DNA from: Brevipalpus yothersi | Lineage: Eukaryota; Arthropoda; Arachnida; Trombidiformes; Tenuipalpidae | Reading direction: 5' to 3' | Assembly: GCA_003956705.1 (NCBI GenBank) | Contig: QZCP01000556.1 | Span: forward strand, 393,163 to 457,162 | Length of the DNA stretch: 64,000 nt | Shown here: positions 27,400-38,237 of the stretch, piece after piece | Position numbering within the stretch: position 1 is the first letter of the stretch | How the letters are laid out: each line of letters opens with the position of its first letter | Position numbers and translations under genes: made by a program | Notes under the pieces: model-generated | Seen by the model: the letters and a program-made list of their open reading frames with translations, nothing else | Told to the model about the DNA's origin: nothing | The model's database searches: none

Positions 27400-27729
27400 T
27401 GTGTGTGTAGGTGTATGTTTTTCAATTATATCTTCTATTGCTCAACTGGTGTTGGTCTGTTTCTCTCTGTATCACAATTGAGATTGATCGAACTGATAAT
27501 CACACACACACATACACATCAAAACACAAACACAAACACAAGTGTCAACACTCTATCCAATCAATTGAATGTGATCTCTTCCCTCTCGATTCAATTCCCA
27601 GCACCACAATCAAAAACTTGATTAACCTCAGATCACACCGACACACACACACACAGAAATACCGTTCCTTATGGTTCCATGAAGAAAAAAAGTTGCCAAA
27701 ATTTTCACACACAGAATACACAAAAAGTA

Positions 27730-27760
<31 letters not shown>

Positions 27761-30358
27761 CAATTTAAACAGCGCCATTAAAAAAGCGTTGTTGTTGTCA
27801 AGACGATGGAAGTTTAATAACCGAATTAATTTTACAATTTGTTAGTGAGAACGGAATTCCTTCACTTTTTGGATGGCCTTGAAAAGTTGCTGAGAGAGAG
27901 AGAGAAAAAAATACATTCCTGTCGAATGAATAAATTTTTGATCATTATCATGATCATCAGCAACTCGTTCTACTTTTTTCATCTGCCACTGAATTTAGCT
28001 CATGGTACGTGGATGTTAATGGGTGTGTATGTACAGTCGATGGAATCTTGCCAACTCTTACAAATTATCAATCCAATAGATTTTGTATGTATGTGTACGT
28101 GTAAAGTTGGTTCTCATCGAATTGGTTGAGATCAATTTGATAGTAAAGAACTGAAAAAATTCATATGCTATCGATTAGAATGCTGTAAGGCAATCGAAGG
28201 ATTTTGATCAATACAAATGGCGATCTGATCGATTTTAATGATCTCAAAACGGAAATTCAACTTGCCATGAACCTCGAGTATTTTGAAGATAATCAATCAC
28301 TCATGACGTTTTTAGAATATAGTTGATGGCTGTTGGAAGATCATATTCAATCATATCATCGGTTGAGAAATTCCAAAACTTCTTGTCCAAATTTTGACAA
28401 AAAAAGGAATACAAAATTGAAAATTCGAACACTTCCAAATTATCCTCTTTTTCGTCATGGAATCGTAATGAAATTAAGGTGATTTGGTGGTTGATATGAA
28501 GGAATTGAGGGAGAATTAGTGAAAATTTCTATCATTTTTTATGGGTGTAGCAAAAGGGTTTGAACTATTGGAAAATGCAAGAGAATCAGAGAAAAGATGT
28601 TCAGCACAAGGAATGGATAATTTAGATTTTAGAAAACTATGAGTAAAAAGGAATAACATAGTCGAAAGAAAAATTCCAAAAAGACATAGAATCGATCAAT
28701 GAGAAGGAAAAAAATTGTTTACAAATGTATTTGTTGAGTTTTAACGCATAATTAGCCATTAATTTTCGTACCCAATTAATTTGTAGAGTTTTGCTCTCGA
28801 TTACCAGTCAAAAAGCAATCCAATTTTCTGCTAGAGTTATACACACAGTGCTTTCTGATGATTCTCCAAGCTAATGATGACAGGTGATCAAATTTAGTAA
28901 GAGCACATAACACAGAAGCAAAATGAGATTGTTCAGAATAATTACGATAACTCTAGCACGTTAAACACGCATCTGAGATAGATTCAAAAGTGTAAATTAA
29001 TGAGATCACAGTCCATTCACAATCAAATGAGCTGAGAATGGGACATCTTTTTTCCACCAATAAATCCATGATTTCACTTTGAGGAGTTAAATGAGAACAT
29101 ACTCAAAAAAATTCGCTAAAATCTTGGTTGCTCAAAATAATCAAATAACATCAATGAGACTAGAGGACCAAAGGATAGATGCGTGCAGCTTCTTTATTCC
29201 AATGATGATGATGAGAAAGATGATTTCGTCTCCAGATTTTATGAGAGCTTTGAAAAGACAAGCTGAAGTTCATCCAAGTCTTCTTCGAACCAAGATGAAA
29301 CTCGAAAATGATGTTCCTCAGATGAGCTGAGATCTGAGGCGAGTCGATCTTTGAGAAGAGTGTCCATGTGCTACAAGTACGTACGAATAATTTTCTCGGT
29401 CAATGATGGAGATGCTTCTGTTGGTTGAGCATTTTCTGGTATCCTTTCGAAGAGATGAAACATTCAAACTTGAGATCACATCAGAGAAAGAATTCAATTG
29501 GAATTGGATTCGATTACCAGGCTAGAAAACACTGATCATACAATGGAGATCAGATAAATAAGTTCGTGAAACGCATCTAGAATATGACAAGGTAGGCGTC
29601 AGTTGAAGAATCTTCATTAAAACTTGTGGAAAATGCAAACTTCAGGACAACAATCCCATAAAGTGCAGTCCAATGAATTCTCATATTCTGATTCCTCATG
29701 ATTTATGCTAGGATTTGATCAGAGACACATCAGTTCCAAGTGAGAAGTTTATCGTAATAAATAATATGAGAGCGAAAAGCTTGAGCGAGGGTATTGAACT
29801 CTACTTGTCGATGAAACTGAGGCTGAAACATTTCAATTCAATTCCCGAGATGATCTCTGGATCATCTTCGGAATGGATTGCAACAGATATCGATGTCCAT
29901 AAGTGTTGAATAAGCAACAATTCCCTTTTCTGAGTACAAGTTCACAATTCATAAAATTCATTGACATTGAAGTAGTTTAAAAGATGACTGGCATTAGCCT
30001 AGCTTGTGTGAAAATTAAGCTCCAAACAAAGCGCTGATGGTGGAATCGTTAGTGTTTAGGATATCACATTTTTAGGGCTAGATTAGTTCGAAAACAAAGT
30101 AGAGCTTGCAATTGATGTGAGGTTAATAATCATATTTGTGAAAAGTTAATTCATCTTCACACTGTAAAGTGATGCTGCCTTACGACTAGAAGTTGCAACA
30201 TTGCAGAAGAGAATAAGAATACACGATTCGAGAATCCAATCTCTGAATTTTGGTGCAAAAATCGTGATATAGACAGATTTTAAAGCTCGAACGGACGATG
30301 AGCAGAGTCTCCAAAACTCAATTAGATCCAATGATTCGGATCCACAGTTGGAGTTCAA
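27400..30358. other. Long gene-poor stretch with CA and GA microsatellites
   Basis: CA-rich tracts at about 27503-27540 and 27640-27655 and GA tracts near 27730-27760 and 27894-27904. Short frames at 29091-29330 (+) and 29715-29909 (+) are protein-like in composition but were not recognised and have no supporting splice sites. They may be decayed gene or transposon remains. Confidence 0.45.
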
Positions 30359-30720
30359 TCAGTTTGCATAATCGAACTTGAGTATTCCAGGGCATCTTTG
30401 TAACAGAATTGATATTGATCCTCTGTTTGAACCATTCCAGGCCGCTGGGTACGAAGGATTCCGAACAGTTTGGAACAAATCGACTACACCTTCGTTTTGG
30501 ATTCTTTCTAATACTATGCTCATAGAAATGAAGACACCAGTTCTACCAACACCAGCACTAAGAAGAAAAAAAATCATTTTCAAGATTGAGCATGTGAGAT
30601 GAAAAAGATGAACCAGTCGTTAAACGAATAAAACTAACCTGCAGTGAACAGTTATCGGGCCTTCTTTCATTCAATTTGACCTCTACAACGGCTTCAGGTG
30701 ATTTGTAGGCCTCTTGAATT
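30359..30720 (-). pseudogene. Receptor-type tyrosine phosphatase (LAR-like, D2 domain) fragment
   Basis: Minus-strand remnant of the C-terminal end of a LAR-type phosphatase. The signature is split by an intron at the usual place: GPITVHC plus AG, donor GTTAGT at 30638, acceptor before 30557, then AGVGRTGVFISMSIVLERIQ. GVVDLFQTVR matches LAR, but there is then a +1 shift. The next stretch, LRTQRPGMVQTEDQYQFCYK, is in another frame, and a second shift returns to the first frame to end at FDYAN. Another shift lies just before GPITVHC. No other phosphatase exons were seen upstream. Retaining the intron argues against a processed retrocopy; this is a broken genomic fragment. Consecutive sequencing errors are less likely given three shifts in 360 bases. 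Confidence 0.75.
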
Positions 30721-30721
30721 A

Positions 30722-31764
30722 TTATAAACTGTTAAGAAGTGATTATCGAGTATTTTACCGTTTTGCGTATTGTTCGCGTTGGATACCGTTTTTCGTTCAG
30801 ATCACGAGTTGAGGCATGGTGCAAATTGTGTAACGAAAAAGTTTTATTGAGAACGCTGAATGATATTGATTTCGTTAGGTAACACTTGTTATTTGATCCA
30901 TGCTTATCGATTCTATAGCCTTAGCATTAAAGTCTGATCATGATTACAGGAGGCCCTAAGACTTGATTGCCTGTGATATTTTTTTGAATTTCCATGATGA
31001 TTACTCGTTTACGTAACCAATTGAAACCTAAAGGATCAGTATTTTTCCTAACTTATTGATTATAGGAGGAGTATAATCTTATTTAATGATTCATCTAACA
31101 TTACTGTTCTAGAAGATTCAATCAAAATCTGGTTAGATGCACACGGCTTTAGCCGCGTGCTTAAACATAACACCAAACTTTTGATCACCTCAATTTTGAA
31201 AATTGAGATTAATCGAGGTTCCATGAAAAATTCTATTGATTAAACAGCTGGAATCAATTATCATTCATCCTCTTAGAGTTTGAAAGCAAGAAGAAATTCA
31301 CCTAAAAAATAGACTCAAAGATTTGTATACATCACCACGATAATCAGTTAGATTGGAAGATTTTCTCGATTTCTAGCTCTCTTATAGTCTTTAATTGAAT
31401 AGCCTGGGTGGAAATTTTTCCAAAGAATTCAATCAACATATCGGATCTCAGAGCTAACACGATAATGTTCAGACAATTCAGAATGACTTGAGAGATCATC
31501 ATCGTTCTTCTGAAAAGATCAGTATTAGGTTATCTAAATGAGAAATTTGGGGGAATTTTCAGGGAATTTTTTCCGATAAAAAGTAGAGGGGAAAAATAAA
31601 ACATCAATCAAGCTTCTGATTTTTGAGATGATGAATCTTTATTTTCATAATCAATTTACATCACATTATGTACCATTTTATCAATATGCTTTCACATGAG
31701 AAGCTTTTTATACCAATTCTCGATAGATTCCATAAGATCAGTCTCAGTTGGGCAATTTTTTTCT
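30722..31764. other. No gene recognised; 3' flank of the cryptochrome gene
   Basis: AT-rich, without protein-like frames. The minus-strand poly(A) signal AATAAA at 31638-31643 lies about 120 bases past the cryptochrome stop codon. Confidence 0.55.
31638..31643 (-). terminator. Poly(A) signal of the cryptochrome gene
   Basis: Minus-strand AATAAA about 120 bases after the cry stop codon, at a normal distance and with no competing signal nearer. Confidence 0.55.
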
Positions 31765-33692
31765 TCACAAAGCCAAATTGGAGCAGAATTCATGCCTATC
31801 TGTAAGACAGAGGAAAAATCGAGTTTCAGAAGCATGACTTGGTGCGACGTGCTTTGGAATATTGTTCATAACTGATTCTTTTTCACCCAACAATTCCTTC
31901 TTGATCAATTCCATGGCAATACGATTTCTCCGGAAAGCCCGATCGTGATCAACAACAGGCACCGGATAATCAACACCGACAACACACTTGGCCTTCTCTT
32001 GAACTTCTCTCGGCGCTTTCCAAGGCTCAAACAGATACTCAAGTGGCATCGAAGACAATTCAGGAACATATTTCCTTATATAATTGCCACTGGGTTCAAG
32101 CCAACGTCCATACATGACTGGTGAGATGCACAAATTGGATTGTAGAATATTATCGAATGCTGATGATGAGATCCACATCCAATTTCCGGCACAAACAGAC
32201 CAGTCAGCATCGAGAAGATATCGGAGAAACATTTTCAAGCCTTTCTCCCAACTAATCCAAAGATCACCTCTAGTTAGAAAGCATGAAACAGCATTTCGAG
32301 CTGCATGATGGACCCATCCTTCTCGAACCAATTGTCTCATGGCAGCATCGATAAAGGGAAAGCCAGTATTTCCTTTTTCCCAAGCCTATTAAAGGAACGA
32401 AAATTGTAAGGACTTTTCTATCAGAAGGAAAAATTCTGTAACACTACTACATACTAATCTGTGTAAATGTAACATTAGATTTGATTTTTTACTTGCTCAC
32501 CTTGTACAATCGTTCATCCTCTTGCCATTGAATTTGAAGACAAACTGGATTATCCATCATTTGGCCATACTTTAGATTGTTCATAGACATTGTGTAAAAG
32601 AATTCACGCCAAATCAGTTGTCCAACTATTCGAGGCTTGGTCGAATCTTGATACAAGCTATCATAAAGATCATTGACAGCCCAATAAAATTCTCGAACCG
32701 ATAGACAGCCATGACGAAGAGCTGGACTTAATGATTTTGGCTGCTCAATTATATTGGGCTCCATTTGGGTTGGCAAATAATCACCAACTTCGAAAGCTTC
32801 CCGTTCACATTCTAATCGTTCGGCCAGAGCTTTCTTGGCTCTAGTTTCCCCACCAAACCATATCTGTTCTGATTGTCGCTCATTTTCTTTTTCAATTCCC
32901 ATGAGCTCAGGTGATTCAGGGACTTTATGTTCTATTTCAATAAAGTCATCTGAAATGATATTCATTGATTAGCGATTATCCAAATATTCACCTTACATTT
33001 CACATCAAAGCATTCTGCAGAGGAACAGTTACTCACCAATCGGAAATTGTGTCCCAAGTAACTTGAAATCTGGACTTTTCAAAGGTCGATTCGGTGGACC
33101 AATAACTTCCACTGTATGACAGAATAGCTCATAATTCAACGGTGGCTGTCCTCCATTGGTAGCTATAACTTCCAAGGGATCCCATAAAGTATGAGATATT
33201 TTCTCAATTACCTGAACACCCATCTGATAACATAACTCTTTAGCAGCATCGTCTCGCTTTTTCCAAATGGGCTCAGGATCTTGCTCAAATGATAAGTAGC
33301 CGACTGACCATTGAGTGATAAGTTTTCGAAGAATATCTCTACTGTTGCCATGAAAGACATACAATCTACCACCAAATTTTTTGAATTGATCATCCAGATC
33401 AGCCAAGCATTCGAGAAGATATTGCATTCGATTGAATCCAATTGTTGAAGTTCCAGCACTCATTCCATCGAAAATGAAAATTGGATATATTTTTTTGCAG
33501 GCCTGAATTTTGAAAATGACCAATAATAATAATAATTTCCACAGTAACCAATTTCATGATTGATAAATAAAATTCAATCAGCTAGGAGAAAAAAAATTCA
33601 CTTACCTTGGACACTTCGTAAAGTGAAGGCATATCACTGAGGCGAAGTCCATGTCGGAACCAGTGTATAGCTGATTTTGATTGATATGACAT
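31765..33692 (-). CDS. cry: Cryptochrome, Drosophila (type 1) class circadian photoreceptor
   Basis: Four exons: 33606-33692, 33037-33502, 32501-32949 and 31765-32385; 540 residues, against 542 in fly CRY. The N-terminal photolyase fold starts AIHWFRHGLRLSD. IFIFDGMSAGTSTIGFNRMQ, SFEQDPEPIWKKRD and EKISHTLWDP follow fly CRY almost position by position. The FAD-binding half shows LRHGCLSVREFYWAVNDLYD, GQLIWREFFYTMS, TGFPFIDAAMRQL, GWVHHAARNAVSCFLTRGDL and YLLDADWSVCAGNWMW. It ends with a short tail (ASETRFFLCLTDRHEFCSNL) that aligns with the fly C-terminal lid region containing FFWLAD, here FFLCLTD. Fly-type CRY is a blue-light sensor that resets the clock by acting on TIM. It is not the vertebrate-type repressor CRY and has no photolyase repair signature visible to me. 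Confidence 0.95.
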
Positions 33693-35020
33693 TGTAATAT
33701 AATTATTTGAATTGATAAAGTTCTTTCAGGAAGCTTTCAGATTTTGAGATGCTCGTCTGACCTGTTTACTGAAACTGGAAGCATAATTCCGCAAGATGAT
33801 GTGTATAGATCTCGTTTAATTTCCAAATCAAGTCAACGTGAGTTTGCAACGTGATATCCAATCTTCATGTCATCATCCATAGAACGGTATCTGTGCAACC
33901 GAGTTTATTGGTCATCGATCCGAAAGATTTTCTGTTTAAGCTAGAATGTGGGCAGCAAAATTTCATTTCAGTGAAAATCTTCTTAGATAACGTTGTTTTC
34001 CATCCAATTGAACCTTTTAATCAAAAACTCGAACAAACATCCTAATTTTTTGCAATGTTGCTATGATTTATTTCAATCAACAGGATATATCAACCATCAA
34101 GAGAAAATCTCTTCAAACTGGATTGTGCAAACTTGAACTATCAATTATGTGCATTGGGTTATATTAGCTGTATTTGATTTTGAATTATTGTGACTGGCTT
34201 GAGCATTTCTAGTTGAAAATTCTAGGTGAAAAGTCTGTCGGCTAAAATTTTCTCTCTAGTTTCAATGTAAGTCATGTTGGAAGGATTGAATTATTAGTAT
34301 GACTATTTATCGGAGAAAAAAAGTTACCACTTCATTTCCTGGTCTCAAAAATTCTTTTCTGAACTATCTGATGTATAAGTCAAGGTCATTTTATGACATT
34401 TTCCTGACAAGTAAAGGAAAAAAGTCTCTTTAGGTTTGGCCCAAAAATCAGTATGAATCCAAATACATGTACATGAATATAAATATAAATATTCATGCTC
34501 ATTTTTTCCCCTTGTTCTCATCTTTTTTGACATGATTCTCATGATACCAATTTGAATATGATCATGATTCAATCAGAGGAGGTTGATAAAAATTCGTAAG
34601 ATTGCTGAATCGAGAAACAAACAAATTGAGTAAATTTTAGTAAGATATAAAAGCTGAGCTGGATTTTGATTCGTTTTTCTCGATCAGACATAATCACCAA
34701 GTCGCCAGAATTCACTGATACACTGATAGGTGCTAAGTTAATCTAATCATCAAGATAAATTTCTGTTATAGAATTGAATTGAATTCAACAAAGAATCGTC
34801 ACAAAATCAAGTTCTGAAGTGGACAAAGTCTGGGATTTATTGAGATATTATTAAATGAGAACGTAAATAAAATATACATAAAATGATAAAATGTGTGTAT
34901 GATCGATTGGATGAGACATTGTTAAGGTAGAAACTTGAAACTTCTCAAAAGTTTTCATCACATACATGTATTTTGATAAGAATATTATTCTTGATCATCT
35001 TAATATTCTAAATCTAAATA
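33693..35020. other. No gene recognised between cry and the CRAL-TRIO gene
   Basis: AT-rich, with only short frames lacking domains. A minus-strand AATAAA at 34836-34841 lies downstream of the CRAL-TRIO gene stop. The cry promoter must lie just above 33692. Confidence 0.5.
34836..34841 (-). terminator. Probable poly(A) signal of the CRAL-TRIO gene
   Basis: Minus-strand AATAAA about 185 bases beyond the stop codon at 35024. Confidence 0.45.
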
Positions 35021-35023
35021 GCA

Positions 35024-35944
35024 TCATTCTGACGTATTGTTCTCAATACTTGCAGAATACAATTCTGGTGGAGGAGGAGGCTTAACACCCTCTTCATCAG
35101 CTAATTCTTTGGCTATCTTATAAATGCTTTGATATTGTTTCACAGTCCAATTATTACGCTTTGCATACTCTATCAAATCTGGACTTCCTTCAGGTACCAC
35201 AGCATCACCCTTGTATGGTTGCTTACATGTGCCACCAAGAAAGTCGGGTATACAATCAGAATCAATATACTGTTGGAGCTCCTTTTCGGTAACAAATTTA
35301 ACTCGCTTTTGAGCTTCATGGGACAACATTTTCATGAACATGGAGGAAAATTTGTGCAAAATTGACGGTAAATTGATAACGTAAATGACCCGAGTGAGTA
35401 AAGGATAGTGGATTATGATAGTGTTGATCAGAATTCGAACTATCTCCAGATCAAATGCTTTGGTCAGATGTAAGCCTTTGAAATCCATTATACCTACAAT
35501 ACCTTCAGGAGATTCTTTCTCAATCTTATGTCCAAGAGCTATTCCCGATTGTATGATAATTGGTCTAAGATCAGCATTTCGTCGATAATGCTTACACCGG
35601 CCATAAAAAACTTTACGTCCCTCTTTGTCGGTTTTATAGACGAAAAATGATCCCAAACGATGATACACATCCGGTAGATCAGATTCTTTCAATTCATGAA
35701 CTTTCTGAGACTTCCGCCACTTCAAACTACTTATCAACGATGTGGTAGCAGGCTTAACATTTCGATTCCGGGTGATGTAAAACTTTTTCACAAACCAATC
35801 ATCAGTTCGAACACGTTCAATATCATCTTCATGAAATTCATTTTGATTGGCGAAAATTTCTTCCAGAACTTTTTCTCGAATAATTTGAACATCTTCAGCA
35901 CTTCGATTGGTCTGATCACGACTCTTACTTTTTTCTACCACCAT
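35024..35944 (-). CDS. CRAL-TRIO (Sec14-like) lipid-binding protein, MOSPD2-like N-terminal type
   Basis: Single-exon frame of 306 residues. A CRAL-TRIO N-terminal helix region (about 10-90: IREKVLEEIFANQNEFHEDD, DDWFVKKFYITRNRNV) precedes the lipid-binding core. Visible core landmarks are GSFFVYKTDKEGRKVFYGRC, EGIVGIMDFKGLHL, IVRILINTIIIHYPLLTRVI and YVINLPSILHKFSSMF, then SDCIPDFLGGTC near residue 240. Such proteins carry phosphoinositides, tocopherol or other small lipids. The 'HYPLLTRVIYVINLP' pattern and 'DCIPDFLGGTCK' resemble the CRAL-TRIO part of MOSPD2. The MSP domain and membrane anchor of full MOSPD2 are absent, and the C-terminus is a short acidic, proline-rich tail (GVKPPPPPELY). 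The ligand cannot be told from sequence. Confidence 0.85.
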   Translation of the reverse strand: MVVEKSKSRDQTNRSAEDVQIIREKVLEEIFANQNEFHEDDIERVRTDDWFVKKFYITRNRNVKPATTSLISSLKWRKSQKVHELKESDLPDVYHRLGSFFVYKTDKEGRKVFYGRCKHYRRNADLRPIIIQSGIALGHKIEKESPEGIVGIMDFKGLHLTKAFDLEIVRILINTIIIHYPLLTRVIYVINLPSILHKFSSMFMKMLSHEAQKRVKFVTEKELQQYIDSDCIPDFLGGTCKQPYKGDAVVPEGSPDLIEYAKRNNWTVKQYQSIYKIAKELADEEGVKPPPPPELYSASIENNTSE

Positions 35945-35974
35945 TGTGTATCGGATGTTATTCGCTGAACAATT

Positions 35975-36869
35975 TTCGAAAAATGTAAACTATGACGATA
36001 ATGTGACGACAGTTACGATGAAAGCTTTGAAATGAAACTTTTTTGAGATTATTTTTCTCATAAACAACTTGAGGTGCAACTTTTTTTCAACAACAGCATA
36101 CAACAAATATGTGTATATATATCACAGAACGAGAACGTATTCACAACTAAGTCCAAGCGATAAATGATCGGTAAGGTAAGATTTACATATTGTTTTATCC
36201 TTGATATTTGGGGAGAGAGAGAGGAACAGATCATGGCGGGTTTTCCAATCGAATATCGGGCTGAGACTACCACTAATTCCCGCCTTCATGATTACTTTTA
36301 GTTTGTTTGGTTCATCGAGTGGTTTAATATTTCTTTTTTTTCTCTCTCTCACCCACACTTGCTCATGATTACGTGATTTAGCCCGGAGGTTATAAACTTG
36401 TTTTCATTTCATCAATTTACTGGTAGTTGAGTGACTTGACATAACTTACCAAGAGTTAGTGGCAGGGTCAATATGAGTATTTACTAAGATTCAGAAGAGA
36501 GGGTGGAAGGAGAGAGAGAGAGAGAGAGAGAAAGATCACCGGGTGAAGGAAAGTTGATATTATTATTTTTCGAACTTGATTGGACCATCTGATTGTGATT
36601 TCCCAACAATAAAGAGTGAAGTGGAGGAAAAATTCCATCAACTTAGCGAGAATGTTCTAAGAGCTTCTAATTTCATCCAAAAATTTGATAGTCAATCTAT
36701 CATCGATCAAGGAATGACTGATTCATGGTAGCTACATTTGATACCACAAACAGATAGTTATCAATTCAAAAGTTAACTAAAGTAAGATACATTTTCATCT
36801 TTAGCAGGGCCCAATAATATTTATTCACAATCACGCAATCATTGGCCAATTTTAACTAACATTGCGTCG
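35975..36869. other. No gene recognised; contains a GA tract
   Basis: Short frames only, with a (GA)n tract at about 36511-36531. Likely the promoter side of the CRAL-TRIO gene plus intergenic sequence. Confidence 0.5.
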
Positions 36870-37143
36870 CTAATAATTTTCTTGCTCTTTGCCAACATAT
36901 TTTTCAACCATTGCCAAGCCGAATTCAAATGCAGTACCAGAAACTCGACTGGTAATTAAATTACCATCAATAGCAACTCGATCCTCACTCATGGAATGGG
37001 TTTCTTTCAACTTTTCCATGACACCTTTTCATCGACTTTTTTGTGAGGAAATTAATCACCAAGATTTTCATGATTGGTTTATCCATTGATTCCAGGGATT
37101 TTCTTCTTTCTCGACCATTCTGGCTAATAATAGGGTGGTTATG
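36870..37143 (-). pseudogene. DJ-1/PARK7-like C-terminal fragment
   Basis: The minus strand reads MSEDRVAIDGNLITSRVSGT then AFEFGLAMVEKYVGKEQENY and a stop codon at 36870-36872. This is the final beta-strand and helix region of DJ-1 (human: [20 protein letters not shown]... FEFALAIVEALNGKE). Upstream, PITTLLLARMVEKEEN resembles the DJ-1 'ICAAPIALLAHEIGFGS' helix, but it is in another frame with stop codons in between. No N-terminal half or nucleophilic-cysteine segment was seen nearby. Either a decayed duplicate or one surviving exon of a gene whose remainder is lost. The match covers only about 45 residues. Confidence 0.6.
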
Positions 37144-37149
37144 GGATCA

Positions 37150-37439
37150 ATGTATGAGAATATCAGTTGAACACATGAGTCACACTATCGAATTGAGTTT
37201 AATTTGAATAATTATAATGATATCTAATTGAAAATGAGTAATCAAAGATTCAAAATGTAAGGTTTTCAGTCTTCAAACTAACGCTCTCGTCATCATAACT
37301 CGAACTGAGCTTCTTTGTGTGAATCTTTTCTCAACGGTCAGAATCCGATAAACCCTGGAGCTAGCTTGTCCCGGGACTTTACCAGTTCTTGGGAATTTTA
37401 GGTGTCCCAAAGGACTGAGGTCAAAATGGAGGAGCAAAT

Positions 37440-37476
<37 letters not shown>

Positions 37477-38237
37477 GCAAGCTATACTCTTACAAATGGT
37501 ACTAGAGATCATCATCACTGTATATTGTAAACACTTGGCAATGAATGAATAACATAAGTGAGCTCGAAAAGTGAGAATCGTTCATGACTCATTTCAGAAA
37601 CTGTATAGTCTGAGGCGGCGAATAAAATTATCACTCTCAATATTCATCAGCTGAACAGCATTTTAAGATATTTTTTTATTGAGAATGATGGCATGATTCT
37701 CGACCGAATGATGATGAGAAGATGAAGAAAAAATTCACTCGATTCTGTTTGTTGATGAAGAAAGATATCCAGTGTTTGTAAAATTCCACCTCCAATTCTT
37801 GTTCAGCGCTTGTCTAGTAAGAATTTCGGTTGTCTCTCCCTTGAGAAGGTCTGACACCAAAATGAGAATAAGAAGCTAAGAAGTTGACAAACAGTTACTT
37901 ATGATGACGGATAGAATAACTTCATCATAAAGAAGCTGATCAAGACGTGACTCTCAGCTGTACACTCAAGAAACAATGTTTCATTGTCCACAAACATTGT
38001 CCATCTATATTGGATCGTTGATGTGACAAGCGGCAATCCCGAATCGATAGTGTATAATACTTACAACACTTGTGGACAGTTCAACATAAAATCAAATGAA
38101 ATCAAGAAAAAAACTTGGATTGTGACAATTATTTTAGAATTTGTTCCATTGGTCCAAAACTCCATTTCGATTCATAAATGATCCAGAAATATCATGGTAA
38201 CCAGTTGAACCTGAGGTATATGAGGTTTAATCAGAAA
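37150..38237. other. No gene recognised; GA tract at 37441-37472
   Basis: AT-rich sequence without protein-like frames, downstream of the SAFB-like gene. Confidence 0.5.

Noticed and set aside
27545..27845. Frames of 77-144 codons near the DDI1 promoter
   Set aside because: CA and GA repeat translation without domain or splice evidence.
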